A DNA stretch of 64,000 bases from Algoriphagus sp. A40 (GCF_002002735.1 NZ_MUNY01000042.1:248001-312000); one strand, 5' to 3'; positions 51,653 through 61,602 are shown, counted from the first letter of the stretch. Made by a program: numbers and translations. Notes: a model not told the origin generated them from the sequence alone.

Positions 51653-53742
51653 GATTTGGGCTCGGAATTTTCTTTTTCGTGCTTTTCCCATTTATGGCTT
51701 TTCCACAAAGTCCTCCAAAGTCTGCCATAGATTTGGAGTCCTTTATGGAGCGACTTTTCCCAATTCAGGAAGAGGATCTGGATTATGAGTCCATCTATGA
51801 GGTGCTTTTCCAACTCTACCTAAATCCAATAGATATCAATCGGGCAGATGCAGAAATCCTTCAGGCCTCCTACCTTCTCAATCCGTCGCAGATCAGCAGT
51901 CTGATTTCTTACAGAAACGATTTCGGCCCTTTGCTTTCACTGTATGAACTTCAGGCTGTTCCGGAATTTGACCTTTATACCATCGAAAATCTAATCCCAT
52001 TTATCACATTGGGGGATTCAGGTTTAAGAAGTGAGAAATTTTGGGAAAGGGTGAAAAAAGAAGAACAGGCCTATCTCCTTTTTCGCCACCAACGCACTTG
52101 GGAAACCCGAAGGGGATTTACCCTCGCAGACACCAGTGCCAACGGGACAATTTCAAGCAGATATTTAGGTGATCCAAACAACGTCTATTTGAGATTCCGC
52201 ATTCAGCATGCACGGGATTTTAGCATGGGAATTACCCTGGACAAAGACGCCGGGGAACAGTTTGCTTGGGATGGAAAAACGGCAAGATATGGGTTCAACT
52301 TCTTTTCCTTTCACTTTACCCGCTACTATGTGGAAAAATGGAAAACCATCGCTCTGGGTGATTTTCAGGCTTCTTTTGGACAGGGATTGGTATTTGGAGC
52401 TGGATACACCTTAGGAAAAGGAGCCGAAACAGTGCCTACAGTCCGACGCAGCAGCATCGGAATTTTGCCTTACACCGCTGCCATGGAGTTTGGATTTTTC
52501 AGAGGAATCGGCTCCACACGCCAATTCAAAAACTGGCAGGTTTCTGTTATCGGTTCTCATGCCGAAAGGGATGGAAGAATCTCAGTTTCCACTGATTCCA
52601 TAGACTCTGCAGAAGACATCATCAGTTCCATAAATCAATCCGGACTGCATCGAACTTCCAGTGAACTGTCAACCAAAAATCAATTTAAGGAAACCAACTT
52701 GGGTGGAAACATCCAATATTCCCATCCATCAGGGAAGCTACAAATCGGTGCAAACTCTTTGTTTTCACGCTTTGACCGTCCCTGGATAAGGTCAGTCCAA
52801 CTTTATAACCAATTTGAATTTGCTGGTCAAAGCAATCTTGTTTCAAGTCTCTATTTTAACTACAACTGGAAAAATTTCTTTCTTTTCGGAGAATCGGCTC
52901 TTTCCCAAAGTGGAGGTAGCGGAACAGTTTTGGGTTTTGTCAGCAGCCTGAGCAAACAGGTTGATTTTTCATTGCTTTGGAGAAACTATGACCGGAATTT
53001 CCACAGTTTTTATGCTTCAGGTTTTGCAGAAAATACCCGCCCCATCAATGAGCAGGGAGTCTATTTGGGTATCCAGATCAGACCGGAAAAACGCTGGAAG
53101 ATCAATGCCTATTACGATTTTTTCAAATTCCCCTGGCTGAGATATCGGGTGTATGCTCCTTCAAAAGGATACGAATGGCTAGCCCGAATTAGTTACCAAC
53201 CGTCTCGAAATCTGATTGCTTTTCTCCAAATCCGAGAGGAGCAAAAAGACAGAAATCTGTCTGATTCAGGAGAACCAACTTTACCCTACCTCGTTCAGCC
53301 CGTTAAAAAATTGAATGGCTTGCTGAGTTTGGAGACCCACCTTTCCAAAAATCTTTTCCTCCGTTCACGGATTCTTTTAAGTCAGGTAATAATCGAAGAG
53401 AAAAAAACCTATGGATTTATGGTTTTGCAGGACGTCCAATACGGCCAAGACAAATGGCGACTCACGGGAAGAATTGCTCTATTCGATGCCGAAACTTATG
53501 ACAACAGGCTGTATGCCTTCGAAAACAATGTGCTGTGGACTTTTTCAATTCCTGCTTTCTCTGGTCAGGGAATGAGGTATTACCTACTCGGACAATACCA
53601 GATTACTTCAAAACTGACAGCATATTTGCGGTTTTCACGAACCACTTACACTGATCGGGAAGTCAGCAGCAGCGGACTACAAACCATTGAAGGCCCCAAA
53701 CAAACCGACACTGCATTGATGATCCGATATTTTCTTCGGTGA
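51649..53742 (+). CDS. Outer-membrane beta-barrel with N-terminal ComEA-like helix-hairpin-helix domain
   Basis: 697 residues: signal peptide (ends FPFMAFPQ), a helical linker (22-56), then a ComEA-type HhH module at about 58-122 (NPIDINRADAEILQASYLLN, SSLISYRNDFGPLLSLYELQ). The rest (about 140-697) reads as a large barrel of alternating strands ending DTALMIRYFLR. In ComEA the HhH pair binds DNA in the periplasm during uptake. Here it is attached to a barrel, so DNA binding near the outer membrane is conceivable. The family is common in Bacteroidota, and I know of no characterised member. The start overlaps the upstream gene by four bases. Confidence 0.82.
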   Translation: MRFGLGIFFFVLFPFMAFPQSPPKSAIDLESFMERLFPIQEEDLDYESIYEVLFQLYLNPIDINRADAEILQASYLLNPSQISSLISYRNDFGPLLSLYELQAVPEFDLYTIENLIPFITLGDSGLRSEKFWERVKKEEQAYLLFRHQRTWETRRGFTLADTSANGTISSRYLGDPNNVYLRFRIQHARDFSMGITLDKDAGEQFAWDGKTARYGFNFFSFHFTRYYVEKWKTIALGDFQASFGQGLVFGAGYTLGKGAETVPTVRRSSIGILPYTAAMEFGFFRGIGSTRQFKNWQVSVIGSHAERDGRISVSTDSIDSAEDIISSINQSGLHRTSSELSTKNQFKETNLGGNIQYSHPSGKLQIGANSLFSRFDRPWIRSVQLYNQFEFAGQSNLVSSLYFNYNWKNFFLFGESALSQSGGSGTVLGFVSSLSKQVDFSLLWRNYDRNFHSFYASGFAENTRPINEQGVYLGIQIRPEKRWKINAYYDFFKFPWLRYRVYAPSKGYEWLARISYQPSRNLIAFLQIREEQKDRNLSDSGEPTLPYLVQPVKKLNGLLSLETHLSKNLFLRSRILLSQVIIEEKKTYGFMVLQDVQYGQDKWRLTGRIALFDAETYDNRLYAFENNVLWTFSIPAFSGQGMRYYLLGQYQITSKLTAYLRFSRTTYTDREVSSSGLQTIEGPKQTDTALMIRYFLR

Positions 53743-53806
53743 TTTTCCACTGATGGTGCTGGAGTCCCTGAGCTTTTTGATAATTTGTACCAAAGCAAAT
53801 TACCCT

Positions 53807-56221
53807 ATGAAAAAACCACTTTACCTACTCAGTTTTTTATTGCTTTGGACATTTTCAGGTTTCTCGCAAACCTTGGATCTGAGCAAAATGAGCAAAAAAG
53901 ACGGATTTGTGCCTTTTTACCTGGATGAGGAAAAAGGCAAAATCTACCTCGAAATCTCCTCCCTCGACAAGGAATTTCTCTATGTCAACTCCCTGACGGC
54001 CGGTGTCGGTTCCAATGACATCGGACTGGATCGCGGCCAACTCGGCGAAGACCGATTGGTCGAGTTCCGAAAAACCGGAAACAAAGTTTTTTTGGTGCAT
54101 AAAAATTTGGGTTTCAGAGCTTATACTGACAATCCTTATGAAGCAAAATCCATCCAAGACGCTTTTGCGGAATCCGTCCTTTGGGGTTTTGAAGTTGTCC
54201 AAAAAGAAGGCGAAAACCTGATAGTGGACGCTACCAATTTTTATCTTCAGGATGCACATGGTGTATCAGAAACCCTCAGCAGATCACGTCAGGGCACTTA
54301 TCGGGTTGACGCAAGCCGCTCCGGACTTTATTTTCCCATGACCAAAAACTTCCCGCAAAACACGGAAGTGGAAGCAACGATTACTCTTACCGGAACAGGT
54401 GCAGGTGGCTATCTGAGATCTGTGACGCCAACTCCAGAGGCGGTTACTGTAAGAATGCGGCATTCCTTTATCGAACTTCCGGAACTGTACGCCAAGAGAG
54501 AATTTGATCCGCGAGGAGGGTTTTTCTTCATCAGCTATCAGGATTATACCACTCCCATCGATCAGCCGCTTGTAAAGCGCTTTATTTCAAGACATCGTCT
54601 GGAGAAAAAAGATCCAAATGCTGCCGTATCAGAAGTAGTTGAGCCAATTGTGTATTACCTCGACAGAGGGACTCCTGAGCCGGTGGCTTCAGCTTTGATC
54701 GAAGGTGGAAACTGGTGGGCTCAGGCTTTTGAGGCTGCCGGATTTAAGAATGCATTCCGCGTGGAGCTTGCCCCAGAAGGTTTGGATTTGCTGGATGTCC
54801 GGTACAATGTCATCCAGTGGGTTCACCGCTCGACGAGAGGGTGGTCTTATGGGTCAAGCGTGAGAGATCCACGAACAGGCGAAATCCTGAAAGGACATGT
54901 TTCCTTGGGGTCTTTGCGTGTAAGACAGGATTACCTGATTGCTCAGGGATTGCTGCAGCCATTTGAAGAGGGAAAACCCGCTGATCCAAAGATGATGCAA
55001 ATGGCATTGGACCGTCTCAAGCAATTGTCTGCACATGAAATTGGCCATACAATCGGGGTGGGACACAGCTATGCCACTTCTCCAAGCAGCCGATCTTCTG
55101 TCATGGATTACCCCCATCCAGTCATAACTGAGGGAGCCAATGGTGAACTCGACTTTAGCCAGGCTTACGATCTGAAAATCGGTGAATGGGACAAATGGGC
55201 GATCAAATATGGCTACGGCACCCCAACACCAGGACAAAGTGAAAGTGAGTTTTTGGAGAAGACTTTAAATGACACCTATGCAGCCGGATTCGAATTTATT
55301 ACGGATTCAGATTCCAGAAACCCGAGCGGTGTTCATCCCCGCTCCCATCTTTGGGACAATGGAGCCTCAGCATCTACCGAACTGATGCGCTTGCTCAAGT
55401 TGAGAGAAAACCGCATGAAGTCATTCGGCTTGAATGCCATCCGAACAGGTGAACCCCAGGCAATTTTGGAAGAGGTATTTGTGCCACTTTACCTTATGCA
55501 TCGCTACCAGTTGGAGGCGACAAGCAAATTGATCGGAGGATTGGATTACACCTACAAAATCAAAGGAGACAACCAGCCCGCTCAAAAATGGATCCCTGCA
55601 AAGGACCAGAATGACGCTTTGAGAGCTTTAATGACCACCATTTCACCGACTCAATTGGAAGTTCCGGCTCACGTGTTGGCCTTGATTCCTCCCAGACCTT
55701 TTGGTTATGGAAGAAACAGGGAGACTTTCCCTTCCCGTACAGGGCCGACTTTTGATCCGATTGCGCCTGCTGAAACCATTGTGGACGCAACATTTAGCTT
55801 CCTTTTTGAAAGCGGAAGGATCAATAGAATTTACCTCCAAAACCTCCAGGATAAATCACTTCCCGGTTATGAATCAGTGTTGGATCAAGTTTCTGATCAG
55901 GTGTTTTCTTCAACCATGCCTGGTGGCTTAAAAGATGAAATAAAGCTGATGACCGAGGCAAAATTGGTTGATCACCTGATTTCACTTTCAAAAAATCCGG
56001 AGGCCTCACAAACCGTGAGAGCACTTACGCGAATGCGGCTTGAAAAAATTGCCGCGATGTCAGGAGGCACCAGTCTTTTGGCAGCTCATAAACAATATCT
56101 GAGAGATAAAATTGAAACTTATCTTGAGTTACCTGAAGAATTAATCGTCCAAGAAACTCTTTCAATTCCGGATGGAGCACCGATCGGAATGGATGAGATG
56201 AGCTGTGATTTTGACTTTTAA
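53807..56221 (+). CDS. Secreted zinc-dependent metalloprotease (DUF5117/DUF4953-type)
   Basis: About 804 residues. Signal peptide MKKPLYLLSFLLLWTFSGFSQ, an N-terminal DUF5117-like domain (about 35-275), and a gluzincin/metzincin-like catalytic region with H410-E-I-G-H414-x5-H420 (HEIGHTIGVGH) followed by SVMDYPHP, the Met-turn region. That extended HExxHxxGxxH motif points to a metzincin-type fold. The C-terminal 250 residues are helical. It acts outside the cytoplasm; substrate unknown. ATG 53807 opens the signal peptide, so I dropped the longer upstream frame. A bidirectional terminator follows. Confidence 0.92.
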   Translation: MKKPLYLLSFLLLWTFSGFSQTLDLSKMSKKDGFVPFYLDEEKGKIYLEISSLDKEFLYVNSLTAGVGSNDIGLDRGQLGEDRLVEFRKTGNKVFLVHKNLGFRAYTDNPYEAKSIQDAFAESVLWGFEVVQKEGENLIVDATNFYLQDAHGVSETLSRSRQGTYRVDASRSGLYFPMTKNFPQNTEVEATITLTGTGAGGYLRSVTPTPEAVTVRMRHSFIELPELYAKREFDPRGGFFFISYQDYTTPIDQPLVKRFISRHRLEKKDPNAAVSEVVEPIVYYLDRGTPEPVASALIEGGNWWAQAFEAAGFKNAFRVELAPEGLDLLDVRYNVIQWVHRSTRGWSYGSSVRDPRTGEILKGHVSLGSLRVRQDYLIAQGLLQPFEEGKPADPKMMQMALDRLKQLSAHEIGHTIGVGHSYATSPSSRSSVMDYPHPVITEGANGELDFSQAYDLKIGEWDKWAIKYGYGTPTPGQSESEFLEKTLNDTYAAGFEFITDSDSRNPSGVHPRSHLWDNGASASTELMRLLKLRENRMKSFGLNAIRTGEPQAILEEVFVPLYLMHRYQLEATSKLIGGLDYTYKIKGDNQPAQKWIPAKDQNDALRALMTTISPTQLEVPAHVLALIPPRPFGYGRNRETFPSRTGPTFDPIAPAETIVDATFSFLFESGRINRIYLQNLQDKSLPGYESVLDQVSDQVFSSTMPGGLKDEIKLMTEAKLVDHLISLSKNPEASQTVRALTRMRLEKIAAMSGGTSLLAAHKQYLRDKIETYLELPEELIVQETLSIPDGAPIGMDEMSCDFDF

Positions 56222-56226
56222 AAATG

Positions 56227-56254
56227 AAAACCGGGTGATAAGCCCGGTTTTTTT
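56227..56254. terminator. Bidirectional rho-independent terminator
   Basis: AAAACCGGG (56227-56235) pairs with CCCGGTTTT (56243-56251) around a 7-nt loop and runs into Ts on the plus strand and four As give Ts on the minus strand. It lies between the convergent metalloprotease and glycine-zipper genes. Confidence 0.88.
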
Positions 56255-56276
56255 ATGGAATTTTCATTGTCTTTGG

Positions 56277-56861
56277 TCAGTTCGATCTGTTCCAATAAGC
56301 TCTCTTGTCAAGGTCAGGCAATGCTTCTTTGAAATTGGATTCAAGGCCTTTTATGATCCATTTTTTCTTTGATAAAGCGCCCACTCCCGCTCCGACAGCC
56401 ACACCGGCGGTAGCTCCAAAAAATCCAGATCCAATGAATAAGGCGGAATCTCCTCCCGATTCTGCATAGATTTGAGAAACCGGATCTGCTTCTGATTCAA
56501 AAGTCGCGGCATGAATGAGCATGCCTGAAACAAATCCTATCAAACTTCCTACAGCAGCACCTTTTCCTACCGGTCTGTTTCTTATTGTTACCAAAGACTC
56601 AATCTGAGAATAATGCAGCCGCTTGATTTCTAATCCGGTAGTCTGGGCCGTTATAGATTTCAGACGGGTCTCAGTGAAGTAAACAGAGTCTTGGGACACT
56701 TTTAGAAGTAATCCCCGAGAGGTCTTTTGCCCATCGGTCCCGGTGATCCAAACCTGTCTTCCAGCTTTATTGAAAAACAGCCCACCGCCAACTTCTGCCT
56801 GTGCAAATCCCTTTGAAAAAAGGATTAACAGAAAAATCAAATTGAAAAGAAGGGTTTTCAT
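56277..56861 (-). CDS. Secreted protein with glycine-zipper-like region, unknown function
   Basis: About 194 residues. Signal peptide (MKTLLFNLIFLLILFSKGFAQ), a beta-rich region (VWITGTDGQKTSRGLLLKVS, IKRLHYSQIESLVTIRNR), then a stretch of Gly/Ala small-residue repeats (VGKGAAVGSLIGFVSGMLIH, GSGFFGATAGVAVGAGVGAL) that resembles a glycine zipper able to enter a membrane. The short basic tail ends in YWNRSN. No named family recognised. I chose ATG 56861 over an upstream start at 56891. It is divergent from the TPR gene at 57021. Confidence 0.78.
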   Translation of the reverse strand: MKTLLFNLIFLLILFSKGFAQAEVGGGLFFNKAGRQVWITGTDGQKTSRGLLLKVSQDSVYFTETRLKSITAQTTGLEIKRLHYSQIESLVTIRNRPVGKGAAVGSLIGFVSGMLIHAATFESEADPVSQIYAESGGDSALFIGSGFFGATAGVAVGAGVGALSKKKWIIKGLESNFKEALPDLDKRAYWNRSN

Positions 56862-57020
56862 AGCTTTTCTTTTTAAGAAAATTACCATCAAAACTCATTG
56901 GTAAGGCTCCAAAAAATCACAAGTTGAAATAATTGATTTGCAGAATTTACTTCATAAAACCATTACCTTTCAGGATATTAGAATTAAGCTTTCAATCGCC
57001 ATTTTTGATTTTTTAAAAGA

Positions 57021-58394
57021 ATGAGTACTACTAAAAAAAGATGCTTTGTTGTGATGGGATTCGGGATCAAAACCGACTATATCAACGGACGAAAACTTGA
57101 CCTGAACAAATCCTATCGGTTGCTGATCAAACCTGTGGTGGAAGCCAAAGGAATAGAATGCGTCCGGGCTGACGAAATCACACACTCCGGATCCATCGAT
57201 GTGCAAATGTACCGGGAATTGCTGCAGGCCGATTTGGTCATTGCTGATCTTTCCACACTCAATGCCAATGCGCTCTATGAACTCGGGGTAAGACACGCGC
57301 TTCGACCCTTCACGACTATCGTGATTTCAGAGAATAAACTGATGTATCCCTTCGATCTCAACCACGTGGTGATTCACAGCTATCAGCATTTGGGAGATGC
57401 AATTGACTATGAGGAAGTGGAGCGTTTCAGAGCAGCATTGGGCGATGTGATCCAGTCCGTTTTGGAAAAAAATCAAGCCGACAGCCCTGTCTACACCTAT
57501 CTGAATTCCCTGATTCCCCCCAAACTCCAGGAACAAATCGAAAAGGCCGTGGTAGAATCGGAGAAAAAAGAAACTACTCCGGAAATTGGAAAAGCACTTT
57601 CCCTGATCATTCAGGAGGCCGAAGATGCCATCGAAACAAAGGAATTTGCAAAAGCTAAGAGTCTCTTCCAAACTGCAGTAATGCTTTCAAGTGCAAACTC
57701 TGCTCAAAAAGACACCTATCTCATCCACCGCCTGGCTTTTACAACTTACAAAGCTGCTCAACCGAATTTGCTTCAGGCTCTCTATGAGTCATTGAACCTA
57801 CTCCAATCCATTAATCTGGATACCACAAATGATCCAGAAACCGTCTCGTCCGCCGGCGCTGTGGAGAAAAAACTCTACGAATGCGGCGAAGGAGATCAAC
57901 ACCTTGAAAATTCGATTCTATACTACCAGAGAAGCTATTACCTGCTCAACAACCGCTACAACGGGATCAATCTGGCGATGACCCTCCTTTATCATGCCAC
58001 CTCCAACCTGGCAAAAAATGACCAAGACCGGATAGCTGATCTGATTTTTGCGCAGCGGACCTGGAGGCGAGTGCTATATCTTTGCGAACGCGATTGGAAG
58101 CTGATTCAAGAAAAAGAAAAAAATGACCAAGCACTCATCAACGACGGCACCAAAGACGGACAGGAACTTCAGGAATATTACAATAGCCAGAAATACTGGA
58201 TTTTAGTCAATCGGGCTGAAGCCAATTTCGGCCTAGGAGATTTTGACTCTTATCGAAAATCCCTCGAAGAGTCTAAAAACACCCCTTTCCATCCTTGGCA
58301 GTTGGAGAGCTTTACCGAACAAATCGGTAAATTGGAGGCTGAAATGAAAAAAGTGGGGCATCTCCTTGAACCAAAGTGGATTGCTCCAAATTAA
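57021..58394 (+). CDS. Nucleoside-deoxyribosyltransferase-like domain fused to a TPR/TRAFs-binding-type region (ASK1-like)
   Basis: 457 residues, soluble. The N-terminal domain (about 7-150) has CFVVMGFGIKTD, ECVRADEITHSGSIDV, ADLVIADLSTLNANALYELG (Glu87 in YELG) and RPFTTIVISENK, typical of the nucleoside 2-deoxyribosyltransferase/TIR-like fold, whose Glu is catalytic in relatives. The rest (about 185-457) is a TPR-like helical array of the TRAFs-binding-domain (MAP3K/ASK1-type) family. Bacterial proteins of this kind have been proposed as sensors of NAD-derived signals in conflict systems. No effector gene is adjacent; an M3 peptidase gene follows 24 nt downstream. Function remains inference. 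Confidence 0.85.
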   Translation: MSTTKKRCFVVMGFGIKTDYINGRKLDLNKSYRLLIKPVVEAKGIECVRADEITHSGSIDVQMYRELLQADLVIADLSTLNANALYELGVRHALRPFTTIVISENKLMYPFDLNHVVIHSYQHLGDAIDYEEVERFRAALGDVIQSVLEKNQADSPVYTYLNSLIPPKLQEQIEKAVVESEKKETTPEIGKALSLIIQEAEDAIETKEFAKAKSLFQTAVMLSSANSAQKDTYLIHRLAFTTYKAAQPNLLQALYESLNLLQSINLDTTNDPETVSSAGAVEKKLYECGEGDQHLENSILYYQRSYYLLNNRYNGINLAMTLLYHATSNLAKNDQDRIADLIFAQRTWRRVLYLCERDWKLIQEKEKNDQALINDGTKDGQELQEYYNSQKYWILVNRAEANFGLGDFDSYRKSLEESKNTPFHPWQLESFTEQIGKLEAEMKKVGHLLEPKWIAPN

Positions 58395-58418
58395 TTACCC
58401 AAACGATTGCCCAATTCT

Positions 58419-60455
58419 ATGACTAACCCGCTTTTGGCAGATTTTGCCACGCCTTTTGATACCGCTCCCTTTCACCTCATCCAAACCTCACATTTCCTTC
58501 CAGCTATCAGCGAAGCGATTCAGCTGGCAAAAGCCGATATCGAGAAAATTAAGTCTGAACCAATTCCGACCTTTGAAAATACGATCGAGACACTGGACAG
58601 ATCGGGAAAGAAACTCGGGATAATTTCTTCAATATTTTTTAACCTCAATTCGGCGGAAACCAACGATGAAATTCAGAAACTGGCAAGGGAAATCTCTCCT
58701 CTCTTGACCGAGCATTCCAATGACATATTATTGGACCAAGAGCTTTTCCATCGAGTAGCTCAGGTTTTTGAGGAGAAAGAAAACCTAATACTTTCCCCGG
58801 AGCAAACTACTTTACTCGAAAAAACCTACAAATCCTTTGTCCGAAACGGAGCAAAATTGAGTATCGAAGACGGTGAAAAGCTCCGAAAAATCGATCAGCA
58901 ACTTTCTCAATTGAGTTTGAAATTCGGAGAAAATGTGTTGGCTGAGACCAATAAATACGTGCATTTCATCGATGATGAAGCTCAACTGGACGGCCTGCCA
59001 GAGGGCATCAGAGAAGCTGCTGCGCAAATCGCTGAAGAAAAAGGGCAGCCCGGAAAATGGGCCTTTACGCTCGACTATCCCAGCTACATTCCTGCATTGA
59101 CTTATGCCAAAAACCGTGAACTGCGGAAGACGCTTTTTATGGCTTTCAATACCAAATCCTCCAAGGGTGACGATCTGGACAACCAAGAAATAATCAAAAA
59201 TCAGCTTCAGCTCCGCCATGATCGGGCAAATCTTCTGGGTTATTCCTCTCATGCAGCATTCGTTTTGGAGGAAAGGATGGCAAAAAGTCCGGAGACAGTG
59301 ATGGAATTTTTGGAATCCTTGCTTCAAAAAGCCAAACCAAAGGCCGAAGCAGATGTCCGTGAGGTTGCAGAATTTGCCCAAAAACTGGATGGGTTGGAAA
59401 CTCTCGAACGATGGGATTTTGCTTATTACTCAGAGCTTCTGAAAAAGGAAAAATATGCGCTGGATGACGAAGTATTGAGACCCTATTTTCAGCTGGAAAA
59501 AGTAATCGACGGGGTTTTTCAAACTGCTGGAAAACTCTTCGGAATCACTTTCAATCCCAACCCTGAGATTCCGGTTTACAATCCTGAGGTGACAGCATAC
59601 GAGGTGAAAGACCGGAATGGAAAACATTTGGCGGTTTTTTATGCTGACTTTTTCCCAAGGCCTGGAAAACGTAACGGTGCCTGGATGACCTCATTTCGTG
59701 GGCAGTACTTAGAAAATGGCACAGATCATCGACCTCATATTTCTATTGTTTGCAATTTCACAAAGCCTACCAAGAGCAAGCCAAGCCTTTTGACATTCAA
59801 TGAAGTGACTACTCTTTTCCATGAATTTGGACATGCGCTTCATGGAATGCTGGCCAGAAGTACCTACGAATCTCTGTCTGGCACGAGTGTTTTTTGGGAT
59901 TTTGTGGAGCTTCCCTCCCAGATTTTTGAAAACTGGTGCTATGAAAAAGAGTGTTTGGATCTATTTGCCAAACATTATCAATCCGGTAAAAAAATCCCTT
60001 CTGAATTGATCGAAAAAATAAAAAATGCGGCAAATTTCCAGCAAGGTTATATGACGGTGAGGCAGATTAGTTTTGCCCTTTTGGATATGGCGTACCATAG
60101 CAAAAATCCTGAAGCCATTTCTGATATCGGCGCATTTGAGGAAAAATTAATGAAAAATACCGATGTGCTTCCAAGAGTGCCGGGCACCATGGTGAGCACC
60201 AGTTTTTCCCATATTTTCCAAGGCGGGTATTCTTCAGGTTATTACAGTTACAAATGGGCTGAAGTACTGGATGCCGATGCATTTGAATTGTTCCAGGAAA
60301 AAGGAGTATTTGATTCTGAAACAGCCCGCTCATTTGAAAAAAATGTCCTTTCCGCAGGAGGGAGTGAGCATCCTTCCGTTTTGTACCAACGATTTAGAGG
60401 AAGGAATCCAAAACCTGATGCTTTACTAAAAAGATCGGGCCTGATTACAAGTTGA
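58419..60455 (+). CDS. M3-family metallopeptidase (oligopeptidase A/Dcp-like)
   Basis: About 678 residues, cytoplasmic (no signal peptide). The zinc motif HEFGH lies at residues 468-472 (TTLFHEFGHALHGML). The third ligand Glu is expected in LSGTSVFWDFVELPSQIFENW. Other landmarks are RPGKRNGAWMTSFRGQ and GGYSSGYYSYKWAEVLDADAF. It cleaves short peptides, and Dcp-type members release C-terminal dipeptides. It starts 24 nt after the ASK1-like gene and may share its transcript. I chose ATG 58419, since the track back to TTG 58407 adds four residues only. Confidence 0.95.
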   Translation: MTNPLLADFATPFDTAPFHLIQTSHFLPAISEAIQLAKADIEKIKSEPIPTFENTIETLDRSGKKLGIISSIFFNLNSAETNDEIQKLAREISPLLTEHSNDILLDQELFHRVAQVFEEKENLILSPEQTTLLEKTYKSFVRNGAKLSIEDGEKLRKIDQQLSQLSLKFGENVLAETNKYVHFIDDEAQLDGLPEGIREAAAQIAEEKGQPGKWAFTLDYPSYIPALTYAKNRELRKTLFMAFNTKSSKGDDLDNQEIIKNQLQLRHDRANLLGYSSHAAFVLEERMAKSPETVMEFLESLLQKAKPKAEADVREVAEFAQKLDGLETLERWDFAYYSELLKKEKYALDDEVLRPYFQLEKVIDGVFQTAGKLFGITFNPNPEIPVYNPEVTAYEVKDRNGKHLAVFYADFFPRPGKRNGAWMTSFRGQYLENGTDHRPHISIVCNFTKPTKSKPSLLTFNEVTTLFHEFGHALHGMLARSTYESLSGTSVFWDFVELPSQIFENWCYEKECLDLFAKHYQSGKKIPSELIEKIKNAANFQQGYMTVRQISFALLDMAYHSKNPEAISDIGAFEEKLMKNTDVLPRVPGTMVSTSFSHIFQGGYSSGYYSYKWAEVLDADAFELFQEKGVFDSETARSFEKNVLSAGGSEHPSVLYQRFRGRNPKPDALLKRSGLITS

Positions 60456-60507
60456 TTGCAAAATCACCTGATTAGTTCTACCTTCTTTGAAACAAATTTT
60501 TGATTAT

Positions 60508-61602
60508 ATGAATACCCTCCGTTTCCAGTTGCCTGCATACATGAAAGCCCTTTCAGTTATGGTTTTCATCATTGTACTAGTTTTTTTTCTGATTGTGGGC
60601 AAAAGTCTGTTGGTTCCACTTTTCATGGGAGGCTTTTTTGCAATTCTGTTTACTCCTTTGGGAATGTTTTTGGAAAAATTTCGGATTCCAAGAATTTTCA
60701 GTGCCATTATTTCCCTCCTGCTAATGATTGCCTTGGTTGTAGGACTGATGAGTTTTATAATCGGCAACATTGTTAGTTTCACAAAAGATTTCAATGACGT
60801 TTCGGGTCGACTGGTGACAGTAGCGAGTAGCTTGGATCAATGGACCTATCAGAATTTTGGAATCAATGAAAATTTGGCTGAAAAAGCTGAATCTGACTAT
60901 CTCCTTGAATTACTAAATCAAAATAGTTCGAGCATCTCCAATTTTGCTTTGAATACAATAGGATCCCTCACGGGTCTGATATTGATTCCGGTTTTTATGT
61001 TTTTCTTTCTGCTTTACCGCGACCACCTTACTAATATGATGATCATGGTCTACCGGGACCAGGATCCGAAATTAGTAAAACTGCGAATCACCAACTTGCG
61101 GAAAGTTATCCAAAGCTATATCGTGGGTGTTGGCAAAGTCATGGTCATTCTGGCTGTTTTAAATATTTCTGCATACTCAATTTTAGGGGTCAAGCATGCC
61201 ATATTCTTTGGAGTCATTGGAGCAATTTTGAATATTATCCCCTATGTCGGACCATTCTTTGGAGTTTTATTGCCAATAGTTTATTCCTTTTTGACTATGG
61301 ATAGCCTGTTCTATCCATTTGCAATTTTTGTTGCATACCAGGCAATCCAGATGCTAGAAGGCAATTTTCTCACGCCAAAAATTGTCGGAGGAAATGTCAA
61401 CCTGAATGCCTTTATCACGTTTCTTGGCTTGCTGGTCGGCGCAGCTATTTGGGGCGTGGCGGGGATGATTTTGGTGATTCCCACGATGGCAATCCTACGG
61501 GAAATTTTCGATTTGAGTGAAAACACAAAACCTTTCGCTATGCTTCTGGGAGAGGAAAAACAAGAAAAAAAAGAGTCGACTGAAAATGATCAATCCCAAT
61601 AA
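60508..61602 (+). CDS. AI-2E family (PerM-like) membrane transporter
   Basis: About 364 residues with eight or so membrane segments, such as VMVFIIVLVFFLIVGKSLL, IISLLLMIALVVGLMSFII, LTGLILIPVFMFFFLL and FFGVIGAILNIIPYVGPFFG. The last one carries the conserved NIIPYVGP-type motif of the family. The C-terminal part has FLTPKIVGGNVNLN, also typical. Family members transport AI-2, Na+/H+ or other solutes, so the substrate is open. The start is ATG 60508; a TTG seven codons upstream is possible. It overlaps the downstream TPR lipoprotein gene by 17 nt. Confidence 0.94.
   Translation: MNTLRFQLPAYMKALSVMVFIIVLVFFLIVGKSLLVPLFMGGFFAILFTPLGMFLEKFRIPRIFSAIISLLLMIALVVGLMSFIIGNIVSFTKDFNDVSGRLVTVASSLDQWTYQNFGINENLAEKAESDYLLELLNQNSSSISNFALNTIGSLTGLILIPVFMFFFLLYRDHLTNMMIMVYRDQDPKLVKLRITNLRKVIQSYIVGVGKVMVILAVLNISAYSILGVKHAIFFGVIGAILNIIPYVGPFFGVLLPIVYSFLTMDSLFYPFAIFVAYQAIQMLEGNFLTPKIVGGNVNLNAFITFLGLLVGAAIWGVAGMILVIPTMAILREIFDLSENTKPFAMLLGEEKQEKKESTENDQSQ

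Noticed and set aside
53760..53806. TAATTTG before the metalloprotease as a -7 box
   Set aside because: It is one base short of TAnnTTTG and no -33 element is seen at the usual distance.
58812..59381. Minus-strand open frame of 189 codons
   Set aside because: Antisense to the M3 peptidase gene and without motifs; Phe/Cys-rich as expected for a shadow frame.
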